Shown piece by piece: positions 24,651 to 32,373 of a stretch of DNA of 64,000 bases (position 1 is the first letter of the stretch; each line of letters starts with the position of its first letter). Under the pieces are notes generated by a model. The model saw only the letters and a list, made by a program, of their open reading frames with translations. It was not told where the DNA came from and ran no database searches. The translations under genes were made by a program, and so were the position numbers. Source of the DNA: Anaerolineaceae bacterium (lineage in GTDB: Bacteria > Chloroflexota > Anaerolineae > Aggregatilineales > Phototrophicaceae); contig JAPOVC010000021.1 in NCBI GenBank assembly GCA_026708325.1, forward strand, positions 146,782 to 210,781, read 5' to 3'.

Positions 24651-25867
24651 TGCAACGTACCAACAGCGCCTGGGCCCGCGGCGCCATCCACCTTGTGCTC
24701 ATCCTGTGGGTCATCTACAGCGTCGGCCCCTTCATCTGGGCCATCATCGGTTCCACCCAACGCACGCGCGACGCCATCGCGCGCGAACCGCGTTTCGTGC
24801 CGCAGTTCATCGTCGACAGCCCCTTCGCCATCGTGCTGCTGATCGCCCTGCTGGTCCTCGGGGCCGCGTTCTGGATCCGCCGCAACGCCAAAGTCAACGA
24901 GGAGACCGGCGTCGTGCCCAAACCCCTCGCCTGGCGCTGGCCGCTTCTGGCCATTCTGGTGCTGGCGGGGGTCTTCCTGCTGGCCCACGCCGGCATCGAC
25001 GATCGCAACCTCTTCAGCGGCTCCATGAACAACTACCAGGAGCTGTGGCTGAGCGAGGACCCGGCCGGCCTGGTCGGCATCGGCTTCGGCCTGGTCGCCC
25101 TGCTGATCATCCTGATCGCCGTCGGCGTCTACGCCCGCAACCTGGAAAAGTGGCGCACGCAGGTCTACTTCGCCATCGCCGCCATCGTCGTGGGCGTCAT
25201 CCTGTGGCTGCCCTCAATCGTGCAGTTCGCGGAGTTCTACGACTACTTCCTCAACAGCGTGGTGGTCACCGTGGGCACCGTGCTGATCTCGATCAGCATC
25301 GGCTGCCTCGCCGGTTACGGCCTGGCGCGCTACTCGGGCATCGCCGGCGTCGTCATCCTCTTCGCGGCGCTGGCCTTTCGCGCCCTGCCGCGCATGGCCT
25401 TTATCCTGCCCTACTACTACTTCGCGCAACTCTCCGGCCTCTACGACACCTTCCCACTGCTGATCGTCACCTTCGTCGCCATCAACCAGCCCTTCACCAT
25501 CTGGATGCTGCGCAGCTTCTTCATGGAGATTCCGCATGAACTGGAAGAGGCGGCCATGATCGACGGCTGCAACCGGCTGACCGGCTTCGTGCGCGTCATC
25601 GTGCCCATCGTCTGGCCGGGCATCATCACCACCGCGCTCTTCACCCTGCTGCTGGCCTACAACGAGTTTCTGCTGGCGCGCCTGCTGACGGCCACCAACT
25701 CCACCCTGCCTGTTGGCATCTCGCGCTACACCAGCGGCGAGGACGCGCGGCTGATCCCGCTCTCGAACGCCAGCGCGGTCTCCATCACGCTGCCGATCGT
25801 CTTCATCATCATTTTCTTCCAGCGCTATCTCATCAAGGGCCTCGCCGGTGGCGCGGTCAAGGGTTGA
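24650..25867 (+). CDS. Sugar ABC transporter permease, MalG type, strongly enlarged (second set)
   Basis: 405 residues, about 120 longer than usual. After the first membrane helix there is an insertion (about residues 50-195) with about four extra hydrophobic segments (FAIVLLIALLVLGAAFW, WPLLAILVLAGVFLLA, LVGIGFGLVALLIILIAVGV, FAIAAIVVGVILWLPS). The normal core resumes at EFYDYFLNSVVVT, with GCLAGYGLARYSG and the EAA loop EEAAMIDGCNRLTGFVRVIV. The ENYEELW-like motif of the first set appears here as NNYQELW inside the insertion, so both enlarged proteins share an ancestor. Confidence 0.88.
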   Translation: MQRTNSAWARGAIHLVLILWVIYSVGPFIWAIIGSTQRTRDAIAREPRFVPQFIVDSPFAIVLLIALLVLGAAFWIRRNAKVNEETGVVPKPLAWRWPLLAILVLAGVFLLAHAGIDDRNLFSGSMNNYQELWLSEDPAGLVGIGFGLVALLIILIAVGVYARNLEKWRTQVYFAIAAIVVGVILWLPSIVQFAEFYDYFLNSVVVTVGTVLISISIGCLAGYGLARYSGIAGVVILFAALAFRALPRMAFILPYYYFAQLSGLYDTFPLLIVTFVAINQPFTIWMLRSFFMEIPHELEEAAMIDGCNRLTGFVRVIVPIVWPGIITTALFTLLLAYNEFLLARLLTATNSTLPVGISRYTSGEDARLIPLSNASAVSITLPIVFIIIFFQRYLIKGLAGGAVKG

Positions 25868-25885
25868 ACAACAGGAGGGCACACC

Positions 25886-26392
25886 ATGGGCGACGCGGAG
25901 CGCCGCAACCACCAGCTGGTCGAGGACATGTACGCCGCCATGAACGAGAACCGCACCGGCGTCATGGGCGAATACTGGTTCGACGACATGGTCTGGTACG
26001 GCCCGGCCGGCATCGGCACCAAACGCGGCATCGGGGAGTTCGACCTCGATTACCGCAGGGAATTCATCCACTCCTTCCCCGACAAGGTCGGCAGGGACGT
26101 CATTCGCCTCGCCCAGGGCAATTGGGTCGCCGGCACCGGCTACCAGACTACAACCTTCGCCCGCGACTGGCTGGGCATCCCCGCCACCGGCCAACAGATC
26201 AAAATGCGTTACATGGACTTCTGGCGCGTGGAGGAACGCGAGGGCGTCCACAAGCTCGCGGAAAACCACGTGCTGATCGACATCCTGGGCGTGCTGGAGC
26301 AGGCCGGTTACGACGTCAACAAGGTGCTGCGCTTCGTCGGCTCGAAGCCGCCCGAATTCTTCGAGCAGCAGGACGGCGAGGCGGGTGACTGA
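25886..26392 (+). CDS. NTF2/SnoaL-like protein, single domain (D)
   Basis: 168 residues; AGGAGG nine bases before the ATG. A single NTF2-like domain, matching the second domain of proteins B, C and E: FDDMVWYGPAGIGTKRGIGEF, SFPDKVG, GNWVAGTGYQTT, IPATGQQIKMRYMDFW. It may be the ancestral single-domain form. The stop codon overlaps the start of protein E (TGATG). Confidence 0.75.
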   Translation: MGDAERRNHQLVEDMYAAMNENRTGVMGEYWFDDMVWYGPAGIGTKRGIGEFDLDYRREFIHSFPDKVGRDVIRLAQGNWVAGTGYQTTTFARDWLGIPATGQQIKMRYMDFWRVEEREGVHKLAENHVLIDILGVLEQAGYDVNKVLRFVGSKPPEFFEQQDGEAGD

Positions 26393-27546
26393 TGTCGCCC
26401 AACGCCAACCCTGACGAGCGCGCCGCGGACCCGTCAAAAGCCTTCACGCCCGTTGACCAGAGCCGCAACCTCGCCAACAAGCGCCTGGTCCAGGCCGCCT
26501 GGCGGGACCTGACGCTGGCGCCGGTGGAGCAGCTGGACCGGGTCCTCGCCGCCGTCTACAGCGAGGACGCCGGTTTCCACGGCACGCACCCGGTCAACGA
26601 CCTGACCGGCCCTGACGCCATCCGCCGCGAGTTTCTGCAGCCGCTACGCCAGGCCCTGCCCGACGTCGAACGGCGCGAGGGCATCCTCGCCGGCGGCGTC
26701 TACCAGGGCCGCGAACTGGTCGCCTGTTACGGCCACTACTTCGGCACCTTCGCTGAAGACTGGTTCGACATCCCCGCCACGCAGCAAATCCTGAATGTCC
26801 GCTTCTGCGAATGCCACGACGTGCTGGACGGGAAGATTCGCCGCAGTTACGTCTTCATCGACTATCTCGACGTTATGCGCCAGGCCGGTTACTGGCCGCT
26901 GGCCCCGTCGCTGGGCCGCGAGGGCGTCTGGCAACACCCCATGACCAATGACGGCGTGATCCTCTCCCCGCAGGACGGGGCGACCTCGCGCCGCAGCCTC
27001 GACCTCGTCATGGCCATGCAGACCGCCATGGGCTGGTATGGCGGCGGCGCCCCGACGCGCGCCAACCTCGACGACATGCAGCAGCGGCGCTTCTGGCACC
27101 CCTGGATGCTGTGGTATGGCCCGGCCGGCATCGGCAGCACCCGCGGCCTCGCCAACTACGAGCAGTACCACCAGATCCCCTTCCTCGTCGCCTTCCCGGA
27201 CCGCGGCAAGCTGCAGGACAAGGGCTTCAGCGGCCATTTCATCCGCATCGGCGACGGCGACTACGCGGTCACCGGCGGCTGGGGACACCTGCTGGCCACG
27301 CATACGGGCGTCGACTGGCTTGGCCTGGCGCCGACCAACCGGGTCGTCAACATGCGCGTGATGGACTTCTACCGCTGCGATACGGACGAGGCCGGCGTGA
27401 CCGCCCTGCGCGAGAACTGGGTACCGATCGACATCCCGCATTTGCTGCTGCAAATGGGCGTGGACGTCTTCGGCCGCATGCGGCACCAGTTCCGTCAGAG
27501 GGGCGCCATCAGCGCCAGCGACTTTCTGCTGCGCGATCCGACCTGA
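26392..27546 (+). CDS. NTF2/SnoaL-like protein, two domains (E)
   Basis: 384 residues, last gene of the second ABC/NTF2 operon. Domain one (about 25-165) carries FHGTHPVNDLTGPDAI and FLQPLRQALPDVERRE; domain two (about 200-370) carries WYGPAGIGSTRGLANYEQ, HQIPFLVAFPDRG, GGWGHLLATHTGVDW and MRVMDFYR. The repeated placing of such proteins beside transporter genes suggests that they modify the imported compound. The exact chemistry cannot be stated. Confidence 0.75.
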   Translation: MSPNANPDERAADPSKAFTPVDQSRNLANKRLVQAAWRDLTLAPVEQLDRVLAAVYSEDAGFHGTHPVNDLTGPDAIRREFLQPLRQALPDVERREGILAGGVYQGRELVACYGHYFGTFAEDWFDIPATQQILNVRFCECHDVLDGKIRRSYVFIDYLDVMRQAGYWPLAPSLGREGVWQHPMTNDGVILSPQDGATSRRSLDLVMAMQTAMGWYGGGAPTRANLDDMQQRRFWHPWMLWYGPAGIGSTRGLANYEQYHQIPFLVAFPDRGKLQDKGFSGHFIRIGDGDYAVTGGWGHLLATHTGVDWLGLAPTNRVVNMRVMDFYRCDTDEAGVTALRENWVPIDIPHLLLQMGVDVFGRMRHQFRQRGAISASDFLLRDPT

Positions 27547-27611
27547 GCGCGCCGCCGAAGCCGGTGGCCCTGTATATCTTCCCCGGGAATATCCTGCTCC
27601 GCGTCCTGCGG

Positions 27612-27776
27612 TTAACGGTTTCTGTCCGGCACGAAGAGCGCGATGGCCAGGCCGATGGGGCCCAGCAGGAAGCCGAGCAGACAGCCTGCCACGCGCGATT
27701 GCCCCCGATTTGCCAGAATGTTGCCCGCAACAATGCCACAGACCAGCCAAATGAGCGGCAGGATCAATAATTCCAC
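27612..27776 (-). CDS. Small two-helix membrane protein, 54 residues
   Basis: GTG start at 27776 with AAGGGAG nine bases upstream. The protein has two hydrophobic segments (ILPLIWLVCGIVAGNILA and VAGCLLGFLLGPIGLAIALFV) joined by NRGQSR, and ends PDRNR. The glycine-rich second helix with GFLLGPIG resembles small helical-hairpin membrane proteins found widely in bacteria; function unknown. It is convergent with the NTF2-like protein E gene (66 bases between stops). The rest of the 27547-27947 gap holds the upstream region of the enolase-superfamily gene, with no clear promoter. Confidence 0.6.
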   Translation of the reverse strand: MELLILPLIWLVCGIVAGNILANRGQSRVAGCLLGFLLGPIGLAIALFVPDRNR

Positions 27777-27947
27777 GCTTTACTGCTCCCTTTCACCCTG
27801 TCCCCTGGTTTGGGACGCGCGCCCGTCCCCCGCAAGTGACCCGGCGCATCCCGCTCGACAGCGCGGCAAAAAACGTGGCACACTACGCTTTCCGGCGGCG
27901 CCGGAGGCGGCGTTGACGGCACATCCACCCCCAGGAGAGGCGGCGAC

Positions 27948-29054
27948 ATGAAGATCATCGACATAGAACTACGACAATACCGTTGGGAGCGGGGCACAGC
28001 CATCCGCAACGGCAAGCACGTTTACACCCACAGCGGTCTGAATCTGACCTGCGTCCATACCGACGAGGGCGTCAGCGGCTTCGGCTGGGCGCACAAGCCG
28101 CAGACGATGGGCATGGCCAAAGTGACGCAGGGCTTGCTGGAATACTTCAAACCGCTGGTGATCGGCCAGGATCCCTTCGATTACCGCCGCATCTGGGAGA
28201 CGCTGTGGGAACCCAAACTGGTCGGGCGCCGCGGCATCACGACGCGCTTCATCAGCGGGCTGGACATCGCCCTCTGGGACCTGATGGGGGTGGCGACGGG
28301 CAAGTCCGTCCACAAACTGCTGGGCGGCTTTCGCGATCGCGTGCCCGCCTACATCGCCGGCGGCTACTACGAAGAGGGCAAGGGGCTCGCCGGCCTGGCC
28401 GCGGAAATGGAAGAGAACCTGAGGCTCGGCGCCAAAGCCGTCAAGATGAAAATCGGCGGCGCCCCGATCCATGAAGACGTCGAGCGCGTGCGCGTCGTGC
28501 GCGAGACTGTCGGCGACGGGATCAAACTGATGGTGGACGCCAATTGCGCCTACAGCGTGCCCGAGGCGATCAGCATCGCCCGCAAGATGGAGCCTTATGA
28601 CGTCTTCTGGTTTGAAGAACCGATCGCGCCGGACGATTATCGCGGGCACGGCAAACTGGCGCAGGCCACCGCGATCCCGATCGCCACGGGCGAAAACGAA
28701 TACACGCGCTACGGCTTCCGTGACCTGATCGCCGCCGACGCCGCGGCGGTTTTCAACGCGGATGCGCAGGTTCTCGGCGGCATTACGGAATTTATGAACG
28801 TCGCCGCCCTGGCGGCCGCCCATGATCTGCAGATCGCGCCCCATGGCGACCAGGAGGTCCATCTGCATCTGGTCGGCGCCATCCCCAACGGTCTCATCGT
28901 TGAGTTCTATCGCGAGACCGTCGATGTCAACCGTGGCAAGGTCTTCCAGGAAAAACTGACTCTGGATGAAGACGGCTGTCTCACCGTTCCCGATCGCCCG
29001 GGACTGGGGGTCACGCCGGACTTCGATTTCCTTGAGCCCTTCCGCATCTACTGA
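27948..29054 (+). CDS. Enolase-superfamily (mandelate racemase/muconate lactonizing) protein
   Basis: 368 residues; GGAGAGG lies upstream of the ATG. The N-terminal capping domain is followed by a TIM barrel with the KxK base motif (KMKIGG, about residue 165), metal ligands in VDANCAY (Asp), FWFEEPI (Glu) and ATGENEY (Glu), and a downstream His in IAPHGDQE. This set suits an acid-sugar dehydratase or racemase of the mandelate-racemase subgroup, acting in the cytoplasm on a carboxylate substrate. The substrate is not predictable by eye. Its 3' neighbour is a dead GMC oxidoreductase, which may once have belonged to the same pathway. Confidence 0.88.
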   Translation: MKIIDIELRQYRWERGTAIRNGKHVYTHSGLNLTCVHTDEGVSGFGWAHKPQTMGMAKVTQGLLEYFKPLVIGQDPFDYRRIWETLWEPKLVGRRGITTRFISGLDIALWDLMGVATGKSVHKLLGGFRDRVPAYIAGGYYEEGKGLAGLAAEMEENLRLGAKAVKMKIGGAPIHEDVERVRVVRETVGDGIKLMVDANCAYSVPEAISIARKMEPYDVFWFEEPIAPDDYRGHGKLAQATAIPIATGENEYTRYGFRDLIAADAAAVFNADAQVLGGITEFMNVAALAAAHDLQIAPHGDQEVHLHLVGAIPNGLIVEFYRETVDVNRGKVFQEKLTLDEDGCLTVPDRPGLGVTPDFDFLEPFRIY

Positions 29055-29283
29055 CGCCCGCGCGACACGGCACTACGACCACCTCGTCATCGGTGGCGGC
29101 AGCGCCGGTTGCGTCGTGGCGGAAGACAGGGACGCTGTCGTCGACCCGCAGCTGCGTCTGCGCGGCCTCGACAGGCTGCGTCTGGCGGACGCCTCGATGT
29201 TTCCGCTGCAGGTGGGGGTCAACCCCAATCTGACGATCGCCATGCAGGCCGGGCGCTGCGCCGCGTGGCTGCCGGGCGGCTAG
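29055..29283 (+). pseudogene. GMC (choline dehydrogenase-type) oxidoreductase remnant, internal deletion
   Basis: One open frame joins the N-terminal FAD-binding motif (YDHLVIGGGSAGCVVA, from 29074) directly to the C-terminal family signature (AVVDPQLRL...LRLADASMFP ... VNPNLTIAMQAGRCAAWL). A full GMC protein has about 500 residues; here about 430 are missing between them. The join keeps the frame, but no active enzyme is possible and no start codon or ribosome site is clear. The deletion endpoint lies near 29125. Confidence 0.75.
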
Positions 29284-29657
29284 AGTTCGCCGCGCCAGAT
29301 GATGAATTCTTCGAGATAACCTTCTTCGTAATCGTCCATGATCCTGTCGCCGATGGCTTCCCAATCCTGGTACGTAACCTCATTACGCGGCCGATCGGAC
29401 AGAAACAGCGAAACGATATCTCCCCGCTGCCCATAGATACGATAGATCATGCGATGCCTTCCCACACGCGCCCGCCATACATTGCCTTGCGCCAGCGGGT
29501 CTCTCAGGTAGCGAACCCGAGCATGGCCGCTGCCCGGCCCTTCCCGCAAGGCCTCAAGGACGGCTATCGCCTGTGGTTTGAGTTCCCTGTAACGACGAAA
29601 AGTCTTGCGGGCTCTGGCGCGGAAGTTTGTGTGAAGAAGAATGCTAAAAAGCTTCAT
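29280..29657 (-). CDS. RelE/ParE-like toxin candidate of TA cassette A
   Basis: 125 residues, ATG start inside the upstream gene's last codons (14-base overlap). The central strand-rich core WRARVGRHRMIYRIYGQRGD followed by VSLFLSDRPR is typical of the RelE/ParE fold. The N-terminus shares ILLHxxF with the second genes of cassettes B and C. A C-terminal acidic tail of about 30 residues is unusual. Family members cleave mRNA at the ribosome or poison gyrase; which applies here is unknown. Confidence 0.65.
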   Translation of the reverse strand: MKLFSILLHTNFRARARKTFRRYRELKPQAIAVLEALREGPGSGHARVRYLRDPLAQGNVWRARVGRHRMIYRIYGQRGDIVSLFLSDRPRNEVTYQDWEAIGDRIMDDYEEGYLEEFIIWRGEL

Positions 29658-30273
29658 CGAGTGAGCGAATGACGCGCACCTTGCTGGTATCGAACTCGCC
29701 TTGTGCCATGGCCCTGTCCATGCGCCGCATCGATTGCAGGAAAACAGGACTAAGCATCATGTCCAGTTCTTCCGCCAGGTCATCGTCCAGCGCGACGCGA
29801 ACAGGTCGCCGGGATGTCTCGCGCATCAACACCCGTCCGCAGCGCAGACCCTGCAGGCGCGGATCAGCGGCCAGAAGCCCGTTCAGCCTGCCCTGTTTCA
29901 GGCTGCCGAACTCCGCCACGCTGGCGCGCAACGCGTCTGCGTGTTGAGGCAAACCTTCTTCATAAGCTTCGCAAAACTCACGACAGGTTTCCGTGTCATG
30001 AGCCATCCAGGTTGCGTCCCGCGCCGAACCGTTCGGAGTCTCACGCCGCACAATATCGGTCTCAAACATGTGCAGTAGCCGCACCGAGGCGTCGCGGCTG
30101 AAAGGCCCCTCTTCCGTAAAGTGAAAAGTGAAGGGTTTCGGTTCCACGTCGCGCGTGGCAAGGTACAAGACCTTTTGCAGGTGGCGGTCATTGTCCACGC
30201 CGTCCGGAAATTGCGCGATCAGGTACATCAGCGTCAGGCGCTGAAAGGTCTCGCGATCGATTATCGAACTCAT
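29644..30273 (-). CDS. Antitoxin-like protein of TA cassette A (SocA/Panacea-like N-terminus)
   Basis: 209 residues; GGGAG site and GCTACACT promoter element upstream. The N-terminal half (about 10-90) has the pattern LQKVLYLATRD ... FHFTEEGPFSRD ... LLHMFETDIV, reminiscent of SocA/Panacea domains (K-x-x-Y-x-A ... GPxS). The C-terminal tail (LDDDLAEELDMMLSPVF ... FDTSKVRVIRSLDEAF) looks like the toxin-neutralising tail of Phd/RelB-type antitoxins. Homologs of the same length lie at 30739 and 36994, each followed by a RelE-like gene. The Panacea assignment is a resemblance by eye. Confidence 0.6.
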   Translation of the reverse strand: MSSIIDRETFQRLTLMYLIAQFPDGVDNDRHLQKVLYLATRDVEPKPFTFHFTEEGPFSRDASVRLLHMFETDIVRRETPNGSARDATWMAHDTETCREFCEAYEEGLPQHADALRASVAEFGSLKQGRLNGLLAADPRLQGLRCGRVLMRETSRRPVRVALDDDLAEELDMMLSPVFLQSMRRMDRAMAQGEFDTSKVRVIRSLDEAF

Positions 30274-30298
30274 GGAACTGGCTCCCTCTCCAGATGCC

Positions 30299-30304
30299 AG
30301 TGTA
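30299..30304 (-). promoter_or_regulatory. -10 element of TA cassette A (GCTACACT)
   Basis: TACACT on the minus strand, 25 bases before the ATG, within the recurring GCTAnACT motif also found before cassettes B and C, Uma2 genes, the desaturases and the lipoprotein gene. Confidence 0.45.
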
Positions 30305-30374
30305 GCACAGCCCGGGCCAGTAGCCTCCGGCGTTCCAGCCTGGCCGCGCGCTGCGCGGCGTGGCTGCTGTGGGG

Positions 30375-30755
30375 TTAGAGGTCGCCCTGCCAGATTTCAA
30401 ATTGGTCAACATTGCGTGACCGGTATTCGAAGGTAATTTCCAGGGCGGCAGCCTGCCAACCCACGTAGGTGTCCTCGCTGCGAGGCTTGCCCGACAGGAA
30501 AACAGGGATGATTCGTCTGTTCTGTTCGTCAAGAAGATAAATCAGTCGATGTCGCCCAACCCAGGTTCGACGGAACAGTCCCTGCAATTCAGGATCGTCG
30601 ACGCCCCGCATCGGCGCGTGTTTGCCGCGGGGGCCCTGCTGCAATTTCACAAGTTCGGCGACCAGCCTCTTGCGAAGCGTGGTGTATCGTTTCAGGGTTT
30701 TCCTGACATCCGCCCGGAAGATTCCGTGCAGCAGGATTTCATATGAAGTAGTCAT
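30375..30755 (-). CDS. RelE/ParE-like toxin candidate of TA cassette B
   Basis: 126 residues from the ATG at 30755 (a further ATG at 30791 is less likely because homologs begin MTTSYEILLHG-like). It overlaps the upstream gene by 17 bases. The core reads RRTWVGRHRLIYLLDEQNRR...VFLSGKPRSEDTY, closely parallel to cassette A. Basic residues dominate the N-terminal helix pair (RADVRKTLKRYTTLRKRL), as in RelE toxins. Confidence 0.65.
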   Translation of the reverse strand: MTTSYEILLHGIFRADVRKTLKRYTTLRKRLVAELVKLQQGPRGKHAPMRGVDDPELQGLFRRTWVGRHRLIYLLDEQNRRIIPVFLSGKPRSEDTYVGWQAAALEITFEYRSRNVDQFEIWQGDL

Positions 30756-31374
30756 CCAGGGAGTTGATTCTGCGAACCTTGCTGGTATCAAAGTCGGTTT
30801 CAGTGACGGCCCGGTTCAACTCCGCCATGGACCGGAGCAACTCCGGTCGGGTCATGATTTCCAGGTCTTCCGCCTGTTCATCATCCAGCGTGATGGACAC
30901 AAAACTCCCGCTTTGCCCACGCAACAGAACACGTCCGCGACGCATGCCCTGCAGACGCGGGTCACGACGCAGGTTGTCGTCGATTTCGCGGCGCTTCAGG
31001 CGGGCGTGGCACGCCACACTGTCACGTATTGCTGCTGCATGGGCGGGCAGGCCTTCCGCAAAGGCATCACAACATTCGCGCCAGGGTTCGCCGGGCCATG
31101 CCATCCAGCGACTTTCTCCACCAGCGCCGTTTCGTGAAACCTGGCGCTGCACGAGGTCATCCTCGAACATATGCAGCAACTGGACCGATACGTCGCGGCT
31201 GTAAGGGCCCTGGCTGCTGAAGTGAAAGGTGAAGGGTTTGGGATCGACGTCGCGCGTGGCGTAATAGAGCAGTTTCTGCAGGCGGTAGCTGCTGCGGACG
31301 CCATCGGGAAGCTGGTCGATGAGGAATATCAGCGTGAGCCGCTGGAAGGTCTGGCGGTCTATGGTCCCGGTCAA
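30739..31374 (-). CDS. Antitoxin-like protein of TA cassette B
   Basis: 211 residues from a TTG start at 31374, fixed by alignment with cassettes A and C (TGTIDRQTFQRLTL). Conserved blocks: LQKLLYYATRDVDPKPFTFH, SQGPYSRDVSVQLLHMFEDD, RDPRLQGMRRGRVLLR, ITLDDEQAEDLEIM and the C-terminal FDTSKVRRINSLDD. It is about half identical to the cassette A protein. It likely neutralises the following RelE-like protein and may autoregulate; no operator was identified. Confidence 0.6.
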   Translation of the reverse strand: MTGTIDRQTFQRLTLIFLIDQLPDGVRSSYRLQKLLYYATRDVDPKPFTFHFSSQGPYSRDVSVQLLHMFEDDLVQRQVSRNGAGGESRWMAWPGEPWRECCDAFAEGLPAHAAAIRDSVACHARLKRREIDDNLRRDPRLQGMRRGRVLLRGQSGSFVSITLDDEQAEDLEIMTRPELLRSMAELNRAVTETDFDTSKVRRINSLDDYFI

Positions 31375-31399
31375 CGCGCTGGCCCTGTCTACTACAGTC

Positions 31400-31405
31400 A
31401 GTGTA
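31400..31405 (-). promoter_or_regulatory. -10 element of TA cassette B (GCTACACT)
   Basis: TACACT on the minus strand, 25 bases before the TTG start; same motif as cassette A. Confidence 0.45.
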
Positions 31406-31527
31406 GCACAGCGGCGGGATTACAGGGGCTCTTCATCCAGCGCGTTGATCGCGCAGGTGATGAAGCCCCGCACCGGACAGCTTCAGTGTTTCGGCTTCCC
31501 TGTTAACTCAATGCCGCAGTGATTGCA

Positions 31528-31605
31528 GTTGATGGCTTGCGCTGGTTCATTTCAGTGCAGTGAGCGCATTCACGGCGTCATGCGGTTGATGGCTTGCGCC
31601 GGTTC
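31528..31605. repeat. Two 21-base direct repeats
   Basis: GTTGATGGCTTGCGCTGGTTC (minus its last base here) lies at 31528-31548 and again, with one mismatch, at 31585-31605, a 57-base period. It lies in the gap between cassette B and the SDR gene. No function is apparent. Confidence 0.5.
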
Positions 31606-31620
31606 GCTTTTGAGCAGCGC

Positions 31621-32373
31621 TCAGTTCAGCGGCCGGCCGCCGTCCACCGGGATCACCGCGCCGGTCGTGAAGCGCAGTTGCGTCGCGACGGCCAGAACCG
31701 CGTCGGCCACTTCTCCAGGACTGGCGATGCGGCCCAGCGGCGTCTTGTCGCGCTGCTCCTGGACCAACGCCGGCGGCATGCGCAGCGCATATTCGCCCTC
31801 GACCCAGCCGGGCGACACGCTGACCACGCGGACCTGCGGCGCCAGGGCCCGCGCCAGACTCTTCGTCACGTTGTCCAGCGCGGCCTTGCTGGCGCAGTAG
31901 GCGATGTTGCTGCCCAGCCCCGTGCGCCCCGCCACCGAAGAGATATTGACCACCAGGCCGCCCTCCCCAGCCGCCAGCAGGGGCCGCATGGCGCGCACAC
32001 AAGCGATGGCGCCGCGCACGTTGACGCGGAAGATGGAGTCGATGAGTTCGTCGTCCAGGGCGTCAAGATCGTGGTGCGGCACAGGTTTTGTGATGCCCGC
32101 GTTGTTGACCAGCAGGTCCAGACGACCGGGGCCTTCGCCAATGCGCTGCGCAAGCGCTGCCAGCGCGGCGCTGTCCTCTACCCGGACCTGCGCCACCAGA
32201 TGGCCCGCCCCCGGCAGCTCCGCCGCGAGGGCGTCGGCCCGCGCCTGGTCGCGGTTGAAGGTGATGACCAGGGTGGCGCCGGCCTCCGCCAGGGTGTGGC
32301 AGATGGCGCTGCCGATGCCGCCAGCGCCGCCGGTGACCAGCGCAACCTGGCCCTTCAGCGGCCGGGAAGCCAT
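31621..32373 (-). CDS. Short-chain dehydrogenase/reductase (FabG-like)
   Basis: 250 residues, classical SDR. Nucleotide-binding TGGAGGIG (residues 14-21), NNAG (about 90), catalytic Ser in NISSVAG and Tyr/Lys in YCASK (about 155-160). NADP or NAD specificity is not clear. It is the last gene of a five-gene minus-strand operon, its ATG sharing one base with the upstream HisD-like stop codon (TGATG). It probably oxidises or reduces a hydroxy/keto intermediate of that pathway rather than serving fatty acid synthesis. Confidence 0.88.
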   Translation of the reverse strand: MASRPLKGQVALVTGGAGGIGSAICHTLAEAGATLVITFNRDQARADALAAELPGAGHLVAQVRVEDSAALAALAQRIGEGPGRLDLLVNNAGITKPVPHHDLDALDDELIDSIFRVNVRGAIACVRAMRPLLAAGEGGLVVNISSVAGRTGLGSNIAYCASKAALDNVTKSLARALAPQVRVVSVSPGWVEGEYALRMPPALVQEQRDKTPLGRIASPGEVADAVLAVATQLRFTTGAVIPVDGGRPLN

